Shown: in pieces, positions 22,179 to 34,524 of the stretch
Layout of the letters: each line of letters opens with the position of its first letter
How positions within the stretch are numbered: the stretch's first letter is position 1
Source of the DNA: Patellaria atrata CBS 101060
Taxonomy: Eukaryota > Ascomycota > Dothideomycetes > Patellariales > Patellariaceae
Assembly: GCA_010093705.1 (NCBI GenBank)
Contig: MU006105.1
Span: forward strand, 163,960 to 227,959
Direction: 5' to 3'
Length of the DNA stretch: 64,000 nucleotides
Made by a program: the position numbers and the translations under genes
The notes under the pieces: model-generated
Told to the model about the DNA's origin: nothing
Seen by the model: the letters and a program-made list of their open reading frames with translations, nothing else
Databases searched by the model: none

Positions 22179-24193
22179 CGCATGCGAATTCAGATATACA
22201 GTATGTAATATCTTGTTCTTTTAAGAGTATTAATATTAATTGAGTCGACAGTGAAACCAAGCTCTTCCTCTCTGTACTTTTTGATGGAGAGATATGTTTT
22301 AGTCGCCTATATCATGGTTATGAGGATGGATTAACAAAATCTTCAGAAAGATACAGCAAGGTGGCTTATGCAGACTAAGAGAAATATTATGACCCGTAGG
22401 ATCCGAAGGGGAGGCGTTCGCTACTTGTACTTGTACCATGATCATGGTGAGTGATTATACTTATTTCTGATAGTTGATCAGGTTACCGGTATCGGCTTGT
22501 AGCTACGGACGTGAGCGTTGATGAGGTAGGATTCTGAGCCATGAGGTGATAAGTTTTCCTAAGAAATGCTAGGTTTCCCTTGTCCCTTGGGTGTTTTGGC
22601 GAGGAGGAAAGGCTGGAAAGTAGAATTCCTAAGCGCTGACAGGCGATCTTGCATAGAACTACCCGAAACGTATAATTAACCGCTTTTTGATCCGAACCAA
22701 GGAGCTGAAAACTGTTGAATCGCTTTGTGCTCGCTTTCGTATGACGACGGTGAAGCGGTATAGCATAAGCCAAAAAGCTTAACGATAGGTTCCCAGAGTG
22801 CTTGTTTGATTATGCGATAAATCTACAGACGGATATAACTTAGATGATCGACTAGTATCCAACGTTGATACTGTTTTGCCATTTTAGTGAGACAGGGCGG
22901 ACAGGGCATTTGATAGAGAAGCCGAGCAGATCTTCACGATGACGCTGACTTCCCGTCCCATTCCCAACCTACACAAAAGTAACTTTCCCATGATAGACAA
23001 AGCTAAAGAGTAAGACAGCAGTAATATCACTGCAACTTGGAGTCCGTCATCAAAGATCTACGGCGAAAGTGTCCGCCGAGCTCGTGTTAGAGCTCACGTA
23101 AAACCTAACGTGTCTGCGTTGAGGTATTTAAGAGGTGAGGTGGGATTAAAGTACCCTTAATAACTCCACCTCAGCTCTGCCTTCCCGCGATTGGAATCGT
23201 GCCGACTCGTAAGCTGCTAACAGATGACTACATCGTAGTGATAGCGTTCTCAATTGTATTATTTGAAGAGCGGACTGGAAAGCCTGGGTGGAGGTTCAGT
23301 AATACTCCACTAGGTAAGTTTATATAAGCTAACATTTGTCCCAGATATCGTTGGGGTGGAAGTAACTGATCCTGAAATGTCAACTCGGAATTCTGATAAC
23401 TGGATTTTACGTGGAAGATATAATATGTCGTTGCATTTTATGTCTCGCAGAAGTATTTATGAAGGATGTGGCAATCAAGGTCTGTCTAGAGTCAGTCATT
23501 GTATCACTGTCATAAAACCGAAAATTCTTGGATGCATTCAGGACCACAACACTAGACCGGGTGAGGTTATGAGTATGTAAGAATGTATTGATGCATCTGA
23601 TATGGAAACCATACCTATTCACCTCCTCACGCTTTGTATTCACCAGTCTCTGTACGTTTATACTGGCAAATTCTGGAAGACTGCTACTATCCCACTATTA
23701 TCTACTCTCTCTTGTATATACCGTCAATCCTGCGTTCGCCTGGGCTTCATTTCACATTTTCAACTTTTCAAACAGAGAGTCAGAAACCGTCTTAAGAGCA
23801 AGCGTACAGTATGCAAGAAATTGCTCCGACGGGAACGAGATATCGAGGGTATGATGAAGTCTGTTTCCATGCTAGGCCGTAATCCAGTCTACCATCAACT
23901 ATTGGTAGATTCTTTGAATGGTACTGAGCGTATTGTATATCTCAACCAACACTCAACTCAGAGCAATACATTCGCAATGACTAAAGAATACCTGCGATCC
24001 TGGTTTATTCGAATTTAGCCGTGCTGCCGTATGCCAAGATTGAAAGTATGGTAAATCACTGGAACGAATACAGTAAAGGCTACTTAGGTTAGAATGGAAG
24101 TAGGTAAGCTGAAACTCCTAAATCTGAGTTCGGGATGATATGCTCAATCTTAGTTGTATAAAGCGCAAGGACCACGAATACTGATAGTCTCTT
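22179..24193. other. 2 kb spacer, no gene accepted
   Basis: Contains the MFS promoter. A 138-codon plus-strand frame at 23602-24018 is Lys/Arg-rich and resembles no family; its first part also overlaps another frame, so I leave it out. Nothing else seen. Confidence 0.4.
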
Positions 24194-25063
24194 TCAAGTA
24201 TTCCAATCTCGGAGAACATCGTAATTGTTGTCAAAATGAGACTGGCTATGATGCTCGGTTCTCGGCTTATAGCCATCTATAGCCATATGGTCGTCCCCGT
24301 TTGCATCGATATCAACCCTTGGAGGGGACGCCGGCCTCACAACATCTTTTTCTACAACATCGGAGCTGATGAGACCGGTGGGGCGAGTAGAAGTAGCTTT
24401 ATCGCCTCTCTCAAGTTCTAAATCCGCCATTGCTGTATGTATGGCCTGATCGCGTACAACAGCTGTTGTCATTGGTACTTTGGATCTTATTGGTAAGGTC
24501 ATTGAAATTCGAGGGGCGTCAACCAAAAGCGTGATTTTGGGAGCAGCACCTGCTCTTCGCTCCCATGCTGGTTTCTCGCTGAGCTGAACTTTGACATACA
24601 TAGCACGTTTTGCGCAATCTGGAGAACACCACTGTTCGGCTTCTTTCTTTGTTATCACTTTCAGACTCTGGCCACCGCGACCAGGGATGATCACGTGAGT
24701 TCCAGAATTTGGAGTCCTCTTCGGGGCGCGTGGACACATCGCGTACCCACAGAGGTCAGCGCAATGACGCTCTTCCATCATCGAGTCGTAGTCACCAGGT
24801 TGGAATGGAAGGATAAGAGACGTGAAGCGGGAGGCATCCTCGGGAGATGGTCTTGCTGGATCTGCGTTTGGGGACTGAGGGAAGTCCAAGAGAGCTTCTA
24901 TGGCCTCGAAAATCAGAGTTTCATAATTCTTCTGCTGCTGTATCCTAGTAGCATGCTGTACAGCTATCTCTAGTTTGCGAGGATCGCGGTTATCTGCAGA
25001 GATAGCAACGGAGTTTTCAGTCGCCCCTCCTGTGCTGTTCTTTAAGATAGACTTTGGAGGCAT
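24194..25063 (-). CDS. RTR1: RNA polymerase II CTD phosphatase RTR1/RPAP2 homologue
   Basis: Atypical protein phosphatase of the RTR1/RPAP2 family, acting on the Rpb1 C-terminal domain and aiding polymerase II import. A single exon encodes 289 aa. The zinc-binding RTR1 core is clear: ERHCADLCGYAMCPRAPKR (Cys101, Cys105, Cys110) and EAEQWCSPDCAKRAMYVKVQ (Cys146, Cys150), a C-x4-C-x35-C-x3-C ligand arrangement. It follows a helical N-terminus (RKLEIAVQHATRIQQ, IFEAIEALLDFP) and leads to LSEKPAWERR, as usual. The tail is hydrophilic and ends in an acidic patch. The start is the first ATG, with the usual MPPKSILK-type basic opening. It is divergent from BBC1 over a 739 bp shared upstream region. 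Confidence 0.87.
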   Translation of the reverse strand: MPPKSILKNSTGGATENSVAISADNRDPRKLEIAVQHATRIQQQKNYETLIFEAIEALLDFPQSPNADPARPSPEDASRFTSLILPFQPGDYDSMMEERHCADLCGYAMCPRAPKRTPNSGTHVIIPGRGGQSLKVITKKEAEQWCSPDCAKRAMYVKVQLSEKPAWERRAGAAPKITLLVDAPRISMTLPIRSKVPMTTAVVRDQAIHTAMADLELERGDKATSTRPTGLISSDVVEKDVVRPASPPRVDIDANGDDHMAIDGYKPRTEHHSQSHFDNNYDVLRDWNT

Positions 25064-25802
25064 GACGCAAGGAGGCTTTTTGGTAACGCCGCTTTATGAG
25101 TTCAAATTCCGTAATTTGAAGGTACAGTGAGGCAGATGTGAGGTCTAAATCTTAACTCAATCTCGAGGTGCAATACTGTAATGGAAGTAACGTTAGAACT
25201 GCTTCAGTGTAGATGTGGGGTACAATACTATGTGCAGTACGATCTATAGTGATGTGAAGTAAGGTAGTTCTAATAGGATCAAAGCTCAAGATTAGACTAC
25301 CTTATTATTATTTGAATGCAAGAGGATAGAATCAGAGTAATATACAGTTCTGGTGGGCGTCTGATGAGCAGGCTGCGGGCATCGGCAGTGCATTCAAGCT
25401 AGCCCACGTTTTGACGTTTTGCCATCAAACATCTTCGTTGCCCAAGCAATTACCTTACTGCTTCGTTGAAGATTTCCATTTCAGTATCAATCGCGAATCC
25501 TTCTACACCCTTCACCTACTGCACTTTGCACTGAACTTTTCGAACCACCATTGAGCTGCTTGAGCGGAACTCATTGAACGATTCGGCCGCTGACGTACAC
25601 CACCGCGCTCCGTAACCCCTCCGTTTACCTAGTTCTACATACCTATCAAAAACACAATTCTTTACACCTCTCGACTTGCACAGTGATACGAAAAAGCTGG
25701 CGGTCATCCACTTACTTGACTTCTTTCCTCAACCTAGCAACAACTGCCCGTTGTCTACCTTTCAACGCCCGTCTTCATATTGAGCCACCGAAAGCGTGAG
25801 CT
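25064..25802. promoter_or_regulatory. Shared upstream region of RTR1 and BBC1
   Basis: A 739 bp divergent spacer. The last 300 bases before the BBC1 start are pyrimidine-rich with few purine blocks, the look of a long fungal 5' leader. No TATA box or known binding site stands out. Confidence 0.4.
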
Positions 25803-28800
25803 ATGGCTTCTCCCCCATTCAAAGTCAAGGCTGTTTACGAATATAATTCACCACACGAAGATGACCTAAGCTTTCCCGATGGACAAATCATTACAGTGAC
25901 GGAAGAGGAGGATGCAGACTGGTATATTGGAGAGTATACGGACGCATCGGGAGCTCCCCACTCTGGCTTGTTCCCTAAGAACTTTGTGGAGAAGTATGAA
26001 CCCGCACCTCCTCCGCGTCCAACCAGAGCTGCAAGACCAAAACAGACTGAGGCTCCAACCGCACCGGTGGAATCGACACCTGAACCGGTAAATCGGGAGG
26101 TCGCTGTTAATCGAGAACCTACACCTGAGCCTGCAAAGCAGGAAGCACAACCGGTTGAGCCGGAACCAGCAAAAGAAGAAACAAAATCGCCCGTTTCACC
26201 ACCTGTTTCAAGTCCTCCCAAAGCCGCGAAACCTGTAGTAACGGATCCCCCATCGGCTTCCAAACTTACACCAGGTACTAAAGCTCCTCCTCCCGTTGCG
26301 GAGAAGTCAAGTTCCTTCAAAGATCGCATTGCTGCCTTCAATAAGACAGCTGCAGCACCGATAGCTCCCTTCAAGCCCGCTGGGTTTTCTGGAGGATTTA
26401 TCAAGAAACCTTTTGTTGCCCCTCCACCATCGAAAGATGCATACGTTCCACCCCCAAGGGAGCCTCCGCCTCAGAAGCTATATCGCAGAGACGAAGACCC
26501 TGAGATTGCTGAACGCCGAGCTCAAGATGATGAAGAAGCTGAGAGAGCGGGCCTTGTCGGTAACAATGCACCTGGCGATTCGGAAGATACTCCGAAACCC
26601 ACAAGCTTGAAAGAAAGGATAGCATTGCTACAGAAACAGCAGATGGAACAAGCGGCACGGAGAGCTGAGGGTGCCCATAAGGAAAAACCCAAGAAACCAC
26701 CGAAGAAGAGGACAGACTCTCAAGGCCCAAAGGAAATCCCAGATCCTGAAGTTCCACAAGCTGAAAAGGTTGAGGCTGACGAGCCCGCGCCTCGTGGATC
26801 TTCCGAAGTAATTCGAGAAACGGGCCGCGCACCACCTACCAGGAGAGCATCTCATGGTCCCAGATCTCCTGAAATACGTGCATTGGACCGGGAACCCTTT
26901 AGCGATGCAAATGACGCGGACCAATCAGCTGCTGGAGAAACCACAGAGGACGCGGAAGGGACGTCGACTAGTGTTGACGACGAAGAGAGACCAGTCAACA
27001 ACACCCATACTTCTGCTCCTAGGACGCATGCTGCCCCAGCTCAAGAAGCCGACGTTGGTGATGAGGAAGATTCTACCGAAGAAGAGGAGGATGAGATGGA
27101 TGCTGAAACACGGCGCCGCCTTGAACTCCGTGAACGTATGGCGAAGATGAGTGGTGGTATGGGAATGGCTGGCATGTTTGGTCCGCCTGGTGGAATGCCC
27201 TTACCAGGAGCAGCACCCAAAAGGAAAAAGCAGAGTACTGAATCCAAAGAAGTTGAACAACCAGCAACAGATTCCACCCCAACCCAGCGGATACCGATGA
27301 TTCCGATCCCAGGTATGTCGCATGTGCAAAGCCCTGAACATACTGAACCCATTGTGGAAGAAGAACCAGAGATCACACCCCAGGTCACAGGAGAGAGGCC
27401 ACCGGAAGAGGTACCAGACATTGAGGATGTCAAACCACAACCACCTACTCGCAACTCAACGGAAGAACGCAGAGTACCGGTATTACCTCCACAAGGTACT
27501 TTGCCCTATCCGAGGAAGCCGGTACCTCCAGCGCATGTTCAACTGAAAACTCTTGTACAAACGATGGTCAGCCTCAATGCCCTATCACATTCTGACATTG
27601 ATGGGGACACGAGGACAAGACCTCGCCTACGCGTTTTCAGTGGGTTAAGCACTGGACTCCTGCTCCCTTACTTTTTATATTATATTCATCTCATCCACGT
27701 GCGCTGACTCTAATAGACCGACAAGCTCCATTACCGCCAACCTCTGAGGGAGTCCCACCTCCTCCTGTACCGGGTGACAGGACATCGATGTCGCCTACTG
27801 ATTGTAAGTCCTTAAAACAAAAACCTCGTTTGATAGAAATTAATTGTACTAGCTCGCCCTGCTCCACCTCCTCCAACTTCTACTATGGCTAAATCTCCGA
27901 CTCCGGGTTCAGAATCGGATGATGAAATGGGTGAAGCCAGTCACGAACTACCTATAAGAGGAATGGTCCTGGTAACTCCAAGCTCGGTGGCGCCTAGAAT
28001 TCCCATCCGACCTGATCATTCCGGTTCGCCAGAGACTCCAGCCAATAAACGGAACTCTTACTTTGGGTCTGACGCTGCTTCTCCTGGATCTCAAGCCGTG
28101 ACATCTCCAAGCGAAAAGCGTGCAAGCAGGCCTCCGCCTCCAATTCCTACCAGTCCAACTATGATTCCATCATCTGCAACTGTCCGTCCCCCGCCCCCGC
28201 CACCACCTACACATGCACCACCATCACGACAAAGTACCACCGATTTCTCTAAAGGGGTTTCCCAGGGAGAGAATGAGGAAGAGACGGAATACGAGGGCGA
28301 CTATGATACTGACATTGCTCCTGGAGCAACACATAAAGATGCTCTAAAAGCTCATGCCCGTGAAAGTAGTCATGACGACAGCACTATAGCAGATGACACT
28401 CCTGTTAGGTCGCCAATTTCTCAGCTACCGCCTCCTATTCCTCAGATGATAGCCCCTAGAGCCTTCCCACCTCCGCCTCCTACGCAAGCTCCGCCTAAGA
28501 GACAATCCATGGAAACTCCCAGAGCAGCGCCTCCACCGATACCTCACCAAAAGGAAGTTCGTCTAGTAGAGGAAGGAAACGACTATGATCCGTATCGCTA
28601 CTCTGGACCTCCACCAGTTCCTCGTATGGCTCCGCCACCACCGACTGCTCCTGTACCTTCTCAAGGTGCTCATGATTCTGATGATGAGGACGACCTCTAC
28701 TCAAGTCCACCTCCACGCCCATCTGTAGACAGAAGGCCGCCTCCACCACCACAGACTGCATCTCATCACGAGCGTATCGCACCCCCACCACCTCCGCACG

Positions 28801-29708
28801 GATACGCTCCACCACCACCACCGACGGGGGCTCCACCGAATCGAGCTCCCCCTAAGCAGTCATTAGATGTGGAAAGACATCCTCCGGGCGGAGGCCGCAG
28901 ATCAATGGATCAGCCACGTCCCTCAAGCGAGCATGGATACATAGCTCGTGATATCGATTTAAGTTCTGGAAATCAATGGTGGGCGCAGACCAACACTCCT
29001 CCAGCACCATTCCAAGGTCGAAAGGACGTTCTTTTTGAGGTTGAAGAAAGTTCTTCTACAAAGAGAGGAGGCAAGACCACTATTTCAAAGGATGTCTACG
29101 TACTCTTCCAGGACTATTCGCAAACAATTGTTACAGCTAGATTCGATGCCAAAGACATCAACGACGTGTCATTAGAACAACGACATGAACCTCCACCTGC
29201 GCAACTACGACAGGACCAATTAGAAGAAGCTTATTCTAAGTTTGGTCGTTCAATACACCAAGCTGTCACCTCGAAGCAGAATACTACAGTCGGTGATGGT
29301 ACCCCACAGGGTCTCGTGCAAGAGCTTTTCCGCCCACTTACCTCAGCTTTAGCTTCAGTGGGAACGCGGGCATATGGAGCACTTGTGTACGCTAACATAG
29401 CCAACGCATCCGTACAGCAATTCGATGAGATTAGGCCTGGCGACATCATCACTATTCGTAACGCTAAGTTTGAGGGCAAGCATGGAGCGATGCATGCGAA
29501 ATATAAGACTGATGTAGGTAAGCCTGATCATGTCGGTGTGGTGGAAGAGTGGGACGGAACTAAGAAGAAGGTGAGAGCGTGGGAACAAGGTCGCGAGAGT
29601 AAGAAGGTTAAAGTGGAGAGCTTCAAGATTGGGGATCTTCGTAGTGGTGAGGTGAAGGTGTGGAGAGTGATGAGTAGAAGTTGGGTCGGATGGGATGATG
29701 GTAATTAA
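25803..29708 (+). CDS. BBC1: SH3-domain actin cortical patch protein BBC1/MTI1
   Basis: Regulator of myosin-I and Las17-driven actin assembly at endocytic patches. Exons 25803-27639, 27717-27803 and 27853-29708 join to 1259 aa. An N-terminal SH3 domain spans residues 1-65 (AVYEYNSPHEDDLSF, ADWYIGEY, GLFPKNFVEKYE). A long Pro/Glu-rich disordered middle carries SLKERIALLQKQQM-type helices and MAKMSGGMGMAGMFGPPGG. Many poly-proline SH3/profilin targets follow, as does SESDDEMGEA. The C-terminal domain, about 230 aa, is the conserved end shared with BBC1/AIM3 proteins (GNQWWAQTNTPP, YVLFQDYSQT, RPGDIITIRNAKFEGKHG, KPDHVGVVEEWDG). The intron 1 donor at 27640 is chosen to keep frame; sequence just before it (27530-27639) is not proline-rich, so the true exon end may lie earlier. 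Confidence 0.87.
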
Positions 29709-30005
29709 GGTAGTGTCCGGTGTAGAATTAGAAAAGACCATTATGGCGACTTTGTATATTTTTGAGGGAGAATTGACCCTATAATCAATTTTCTAGCCCG
29801 TAGCCATCAATGTTCTATGAAAAGAAGTTTCTGAAATCAGATATCGAATGCACCTTTGGTATGTGCAGTCACCCGTAATAAATTCTAACTTCTTCAACAC
29901 GGCCAATCGAAGAAACCTCTACCATCTCAATTTATCAAAGCCCTCCGAGCTCACCATCCGTCAATTGGACGCTGGTGCAGTTCTTAGGGATAACTTAATA
30001 CCACC

Positions 30006-31442
30006 ATGTCGTTATCCTCGCGATCACCCACGGCCCGATTGCTACGTAACTCGCGGCTCTTCTCTCTTCCCCAACCACTCCCCCGCCCAAGTCATGATTC
30101 TAGTCTTGCCGCTGGCATAGTTCGAGCATCGGATACGGCTACATTACCATACCCAACTCATCAAGCGCTCGCTACACCTACTTCATCCCGTTCAAGAGGT
30201 GATTGGGGATTAAAGCGACCGCTTCCCCTGCGCTCAACCACGAACACCACCACTCCTTCGGTCCGAATAAAGGCCCTCGACACCATCGAACACATCACTG
30301 ATTATGAGTCTGCAGCTGATCATACCCGAACGTTGGTGAAATGGCAGGAGATGAATATACCCCTTGTGGTGCATGAGCAACGGACGAGGAGTTCCATGTC
30401 GCAGGTTTATGGCAAGCCAAGGAAGAGCGTGTTCGAGGATTCCATTGATAACACTGCAGTCAGTGAAGCGGAAAGAGCAACCGTGACTAGCGATAAGCGG
30501 TGGAAGTTTGATGGTCCGTGGATAGCTGGTATGAAGCAGGGCGAGTTCCGGTACTACCTCGAGAACGTTGTAAAGCGCAAAAAAATGACATTTAATGTGT
30601 ATTTGCGCAAGCACATACGGGAGCACCTCACCAAAGGCAAGATGTATGAAATGAGGGATAAGGGCGCCGGGGCTGCGGAAGCAGGAGATATCCATATCAC
30701 AGGGGAAGAGTATGCGGATTATATCAAGAAACTGCGTAGCGATACGACCCTCAACTCCGAACTTTCCCGTCTGATCCGTGACTTCCTCGACCTCCCTGGC
30801 ACGGGCGAGTCTGAATCTGGCGCCAACCAAAGGAGCCCTCTTGCCCGCCTCGAGGTCAGAGATGTCACTGATGCGGGACCGCCGAGTACGCATCCTTCCG
30901 CTGGTCTGTCGTACCTCCGCACCGATTCTTTCTTGGAGAATCATCCGGTGCTCGGCCCGTTACATAAGAAACTTCCTATCCAAGCGCGCATCGTCAGCGG
31001 GCGGTCAAGCAACTTCACTCGAGGCGCTCAACGCCCAAAATTGGGTGTTGGTGGTGTTATCACAGAGCTCTACACTGATAGTCACGAGACGGCCAGAATG
31101 GACTTGGAGACAGAGGGCGGGGCGAAGATCTGGGTGCACACGGTTCAAGCTAGTGTAGATCCCAGGGGTAGGATTGATCTACGGATTGTCAAAGCAGATG
31201 ATGTATCGGCTATGATTGCGGAGGGTAAGGTGGATAAGCCGGTCACGATGTTTAGGACGCAATCAGAGCCCAGGCCTTTCTCTTCGAGACTTAATGAGCC
31301 GTTGGACAGGAGGGGGAGGAGCAGGATGGGGTATGGACTCAGCGGCGCCAGTGCTGGCTTAGGAAAAGGAAATCGCATGAGTGATGAGACTGCGAATGCA
31401 CGAGCAGACTCCTTACTTGGAATACTCGATCAGGCAAAGTAG
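30006..31442 (+). CDS. MRP51: Mitochondrial small ribosomal subunit protein MRP51 (bS1m)
   Basis: Component of the fungal mitochondrial 37S subunit that helps bind mitochondrial mRNA leaders. A single exon encodes 478 aa. The Arg/Ser-rich N-terminus (RSPTARLLRNSRLFSLPQ) is a fair mitochondrial presequence. The family signature follows: RGDWGLKRPLPLRS, IKALDTIEHITDYESAADH, LVKWQEMNIPL, WKFDGPWIAGM, GEFRYYLENVVKRKK and FNVYLRKHI, then the C-terminal SGLSYLRTDSFLENHPVLGP and ARIVSGRSSNFTRGAQRPKLGVGG. The chosen ATG gives the presequence; a plus-strand frame starting at 29848 is in another frame. It lies 297 bp after BBC1 on the same strand. The identification rests on motif recall, not alignment. 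Confidence 0.86.
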   Translation: MSLSSRSPTARLLRNSRLFSLPQPLPRPSHDSSLAAGIVRASDTATLPYPTHQALATPTSSRSRGDWGLKRPLPLRSTTNTTTPSVRIKALDTIEHITDYESAADHTRTLVKWQEMNIPLVVHEQRTRSSMSQVYGKPRKSVFEDSIDNTAVSEAERATVTSDKRWKFDGPWIAGMKQGEFRYYLENVVKRKKMTFNVYLRKHIREHLTKGKMYEMRDKGAGAAEAGDIHITGEEYADYIKKLRSDTTLNSELSRLIRDFLDLPGTGESESGANQRSPLARLEVRDVTDAGPPSTHPSAGLSYLRTDSFLENHPVLGPLHKKLPIQARIVSGRSSNFTRGAQRPKLGVGGVITELYTDSHETARMDLETEGGAKIWVHTVQASVDPRGRIDLRIVKADDVSAMIAEGKVDKPVTMFRTQSEPRPFSSRLNEPLDRRGRSRMGYGLSGASAGLGKGNRMSDETANARADSLLGILDQAK

Positions 31443-32020
31443 GAGGAGGTAGATGCGGAGAGTATGTAATGTACATGTATGATACTGTCAGAGATATATT
31501 CTTATAAGGGCTTGTATTGTACAGTACATTCCTCTTAGGGCTTTTATTCCGGAACACTTCTAGACTCCAATCTAACAAAGAACTAGAGTTATACTAATCA
31601 AAGAAGCAATACCTCAGTCTAGGTTATTTATTAGTTGTTTATTGTCTGTTGGATACAAGTAAATCCGGGCATCGGGCCCTTAAGTGGGGGAGTTCCATTC
31701 AATTCCTTGAGTTCACCCAACTGGAGCCAACTGCAGTCAATTGCCTACTCCGGAGCCTCGACCACGTAAACTTACAGGAAACTGCTTCCAACACCTATTT
31801 ATACCCATTTGATACCCGCCCGACCTCTTCCTTTTCCTTACTTTACTCCAAACTTACCCTACCTCACTCCAACATTCTCTACAAATCCCTACACATAACC
31901 AATTGATCACCTACAAAGTCCACAAACAACTCATAACCCTCACTACTACCTCTATAACACGTCTAAGACACTCTTTTCTTTTGGAAGTTCCTTTAACACC
32001 AGAATTGGAGACAAGGAAAC
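31443..32020. promoter_or_regulatory. Upstream region and C/A-rich leader of a small gene
   Basis: From about 31790 to 32020 the sequence is rich in C, A and T with almost no G, typical of the promoter-leader of strongly expressed fungal genes. A TATTTATACCC block near 31796 could serve as a TATA element. No coding content. Confidence 0.4.
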
Positions 32021-32501
32021 ATGGATCTCTTCAAGAAAGCTAAACGCCGCTTCAGCATGAAGGATAAGGATCAAGATCGTGAGTGTCTTCCCACCTCATT
32101 CCCCTTACCCTTTCTCCCCTCCTCTAACCCCACTTACGTCACACCTCTTCCCAACTTCTAACAAAAACCCACCAGCCGACTACTCCGCCGACGAAGCAGA
32201 TGAAGAAACCCACGGCACCCTCAGCAAAGAGATCGACGAGGCCGAGAAGCACGGCTACGACACCGGCAAGCCCGGCGGCTTCCTGAACAAGCTGATCATG
32301 TACGGCAACCGCAAGACGGAAGACGAGATCCGGAGCGGGATGGCGAGTCGTGGTGGAGACGGCACGGGCGTGCCTGCTGGAGCGGGTACTACGACGTCGG
32401 CGCTGAAGGGAGCGGAGGGCACGCAGGGGATGAGGGATGGCGCTGCTGCTGGAGCGGCGTCCGCACCGGCTGACGGGACCAGTACGACTGCTGCGGTCTG
32501 A
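32021..32501 (+). CDS. Small unrecognised hydrophilic protein
   Basis: Exons 32021-32078 and 32176-32501 join to 127 aa. It starts MDLFKKAKRRFSMKDKDQD (basic), then an acidic helix (DYSADEADEETHGTLSKEID), GYDTGKPGGFLNKLIMYGNRK, and a Gly/Ala/Thr-rich disordered tail ending in TTAAV. No signal peptide or membrane helix. I do not recognise a named family; strongly charged, low-complexity small proteins with C-rich promoters are often stress- or growth-linked in filamentous fungi, but that is only inference. The intron (GTGAGT...CCAG, 97 nt) restores a continuous frame and supports a real gene. It converges with the tRNA-guanine transglycosylase gene, 206 bp away. Confidence 0.65.
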
Positions 32502-32707
32502 AGGGAGTGTGGGTGGGAGATAGGGTAGACGAGAGGAAGGAAACATGTGAATAGGGGAGAGAGTCCATGTGGTCCTAGATGGGTGTTGGGAGGAGACGAT
32601 GGGATGGTAGATAAGAGCATATCTGGGTAAAAGCTTCGGTTCAGGGCAAAGAGACAATACGAACGATTATCGTCTATACGACCTTCATATTTCATTTGAT
32701 TCAACCC

Positions 32708-34302
32708 TTAATCCTCCATCAGATCTACACCCACCCCCTTAAGTGCACCCACCGCCCAAGTCGGATATTTACTCTTCTCTAGATACAACTTCGCAAAGAA
32801 CCCCCTAATGAACCCCGGAAACCTATCCTCCACAACAGCCTCCCTAATCCCCCTCATCAGGTTCAACTGATAATGCACGTTATGCATCGTCAGCAGATGC
32901 GCTCCCGCCGTCTCCTTACTCGCAACGTGGTGGATGTAAGCTCTCGTGATGCCCAAGCCTCCATCTCCCTGTGGGCGACAGCAAGCGCACGTACAGCCAT
33001 CTTCGATGGGCCGGAAGTCCGTGGCGTAGGAGGCGTGGCGGAGGTTCAGGGTGCCGGACGAGGTGACCGCGTTACCGAAGCGGGCGGTCCGGGTCGGCCA
33101 GACGCAGTCGAACATGTCCGCGCCGAGAGCGACGGAGACGACGAGGTCTTCGGGGTAGCCCTATCGCAAAAAGGTAAGTTAAGGGCCCAGTCGAGGTTAT
33201 CGTAAATACAGAATAGGGGTTTGAAGGGGAAACTCACGACGCCCATGACGTATCTCGGTTTCTTCTCTGGGAGCAGACCGGTACAGGTATCCACGACTCT
33301 GCAATAGGCCTCCTTGGCCTCGCCGCCGGAGAGACCCCCGATGGCGATGCCGGGCGTATCGCGCGCGACCATCTCTTCGCAGCACCGCCGTCGCAGCCCG
33401 AGGTCCAGCCCGCCCTGGATGATGCAGAAGAGGTTCTGCGTCTCTGGTTTCCGGTGCGCGGCGATGCAGCGGTCGAGCCAGCGCACCGAGCGCAGCATCG
33501 CTTCTTCCATGCGGGCGAAGTCGGGTGAAGTCGCGGCGATCACGTCGTCGAGCTGCATTATTATGTCGGAGCCGATGGAGTTTTGGAGGGAGATGGAGTG
33601 CTCCGGGGTGAGTAGCCTATAACCCGCCATCCCTGTTTTAGCTCAGATGAAGAGACTTCTGCGGGAGAAATCGTGGATGAAGGTGGGACTGACATCGGTG
33701 ACCCATCGTGTGGGCTTAGAAACCTAACGCCCTCTTCCGTCACTTTGGCAAGTTTGAGCAGAGACACCATCTGGAAGCTGGCATTGGGTCAGCGCGCGGG
33801 GATCGAATGGTTCAGGTGGAGCGAGCACCAACCCACCGCTATCTGCAATCTATAAGTCCATACACGCTGTACTGAAGGTTCTTGTGGTAGGTACCTGTAA
33901 GTATATTGTGTGGCCATGACTGTAGCTTGTGCGCGCCACCTATCGCATCGAGCACCGCTTGACCTGGTTTTAACCCTCTGGTACATGTATTAGTGGGCAT
34001 TTTTCAGCATGTGGGGTAAGACGCCGGGCAAGCCGTACAGATGATAGGTGTTATTGAGACATAATCTACAGTTCGTCTCCTCCAGTTGCTCTGGCGTGAG
34101 ACCTTTCAGGGACGCTTGAGTCGCGACGGGCATGAAGATGGGTAAAGGCACAGGTCCATGCGGTAGGGTGAGAGTCGCGGCGCGGGCTTTTGTGACCTTG
34201 AGATGGCGTTAGCAGTAGATTTGGACTGTGGTATATATAGGGCTTCACAGAGCATTTTGCTAATAGGTCGAATTTGAGAGCGGAAGGCATTGAGGTAGTC
34301 AT
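32708..34302 (-). CDS. Queuine tRNA-ribosyltransferase catalytic subunit (eukaryotic TGT)
   Basis: Exchanges guanine-34 for queuine in GUN-anticodon tRNAs (Tyr, His, Asp, Asn); works with a QTRT2-type partner, which is not in this window. Seven exons: 34249-34302, 34039-34196, 33895-33977, 33833-33842, 33694-33777, 33238-33616 and 32708-33160, total 406 aa. Conserved blocks: [57 protein letters not shown] (Asp99), [60 protein letters not shown] and [14 protein letters not shown]. Zinc ligands are in GCTCACC, with a later His in TMHNVHY. The DSGG motif is completed by a 10 nt exon, at the limit for fungal splicing. Confidence 0.95.
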
Positions 34303-34524
34303 AGCGAAGGATTTTGGGCAAGGTTGAGGATGATGGGAGTAACTAGGGCTGATAAGGGAAACTTCAGTACGTAATCACGAGATATCATTTCCATTATATC
34401 ACTATTAACTTTTGTATAGAACACATTACGCCCGCTCTTTTTCTACATGATTGATCCTTAAGCTGTCTCCAGTCATTTCAATTTGTACAGTATTGTACAA
34501 TATGCCATGCCTACTTCACAACCC

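Noticed and set aside
23602-24018. 138-codon plus-strand frame
   Set aside because: No family signature, overlapping frames, no clear promoter; could be real but unsupported.
25835-26404. 189-codon minus-strand open frame
   Set aside because: Antisense to BBC1; Gly/Ser-rich mirror of its proline and glutamate codons.
30234-30944. 236-codon minus-strand open frame
   Set aside because: Antisense to MRP51 with no recognisable motif.
32139-32704. Two overlapping minus-strand frames of 149-172 codons
   Set aside because: Antisense to the small gene at 32021-32501; Arg/Ser/Pro-rich, no conserved features.
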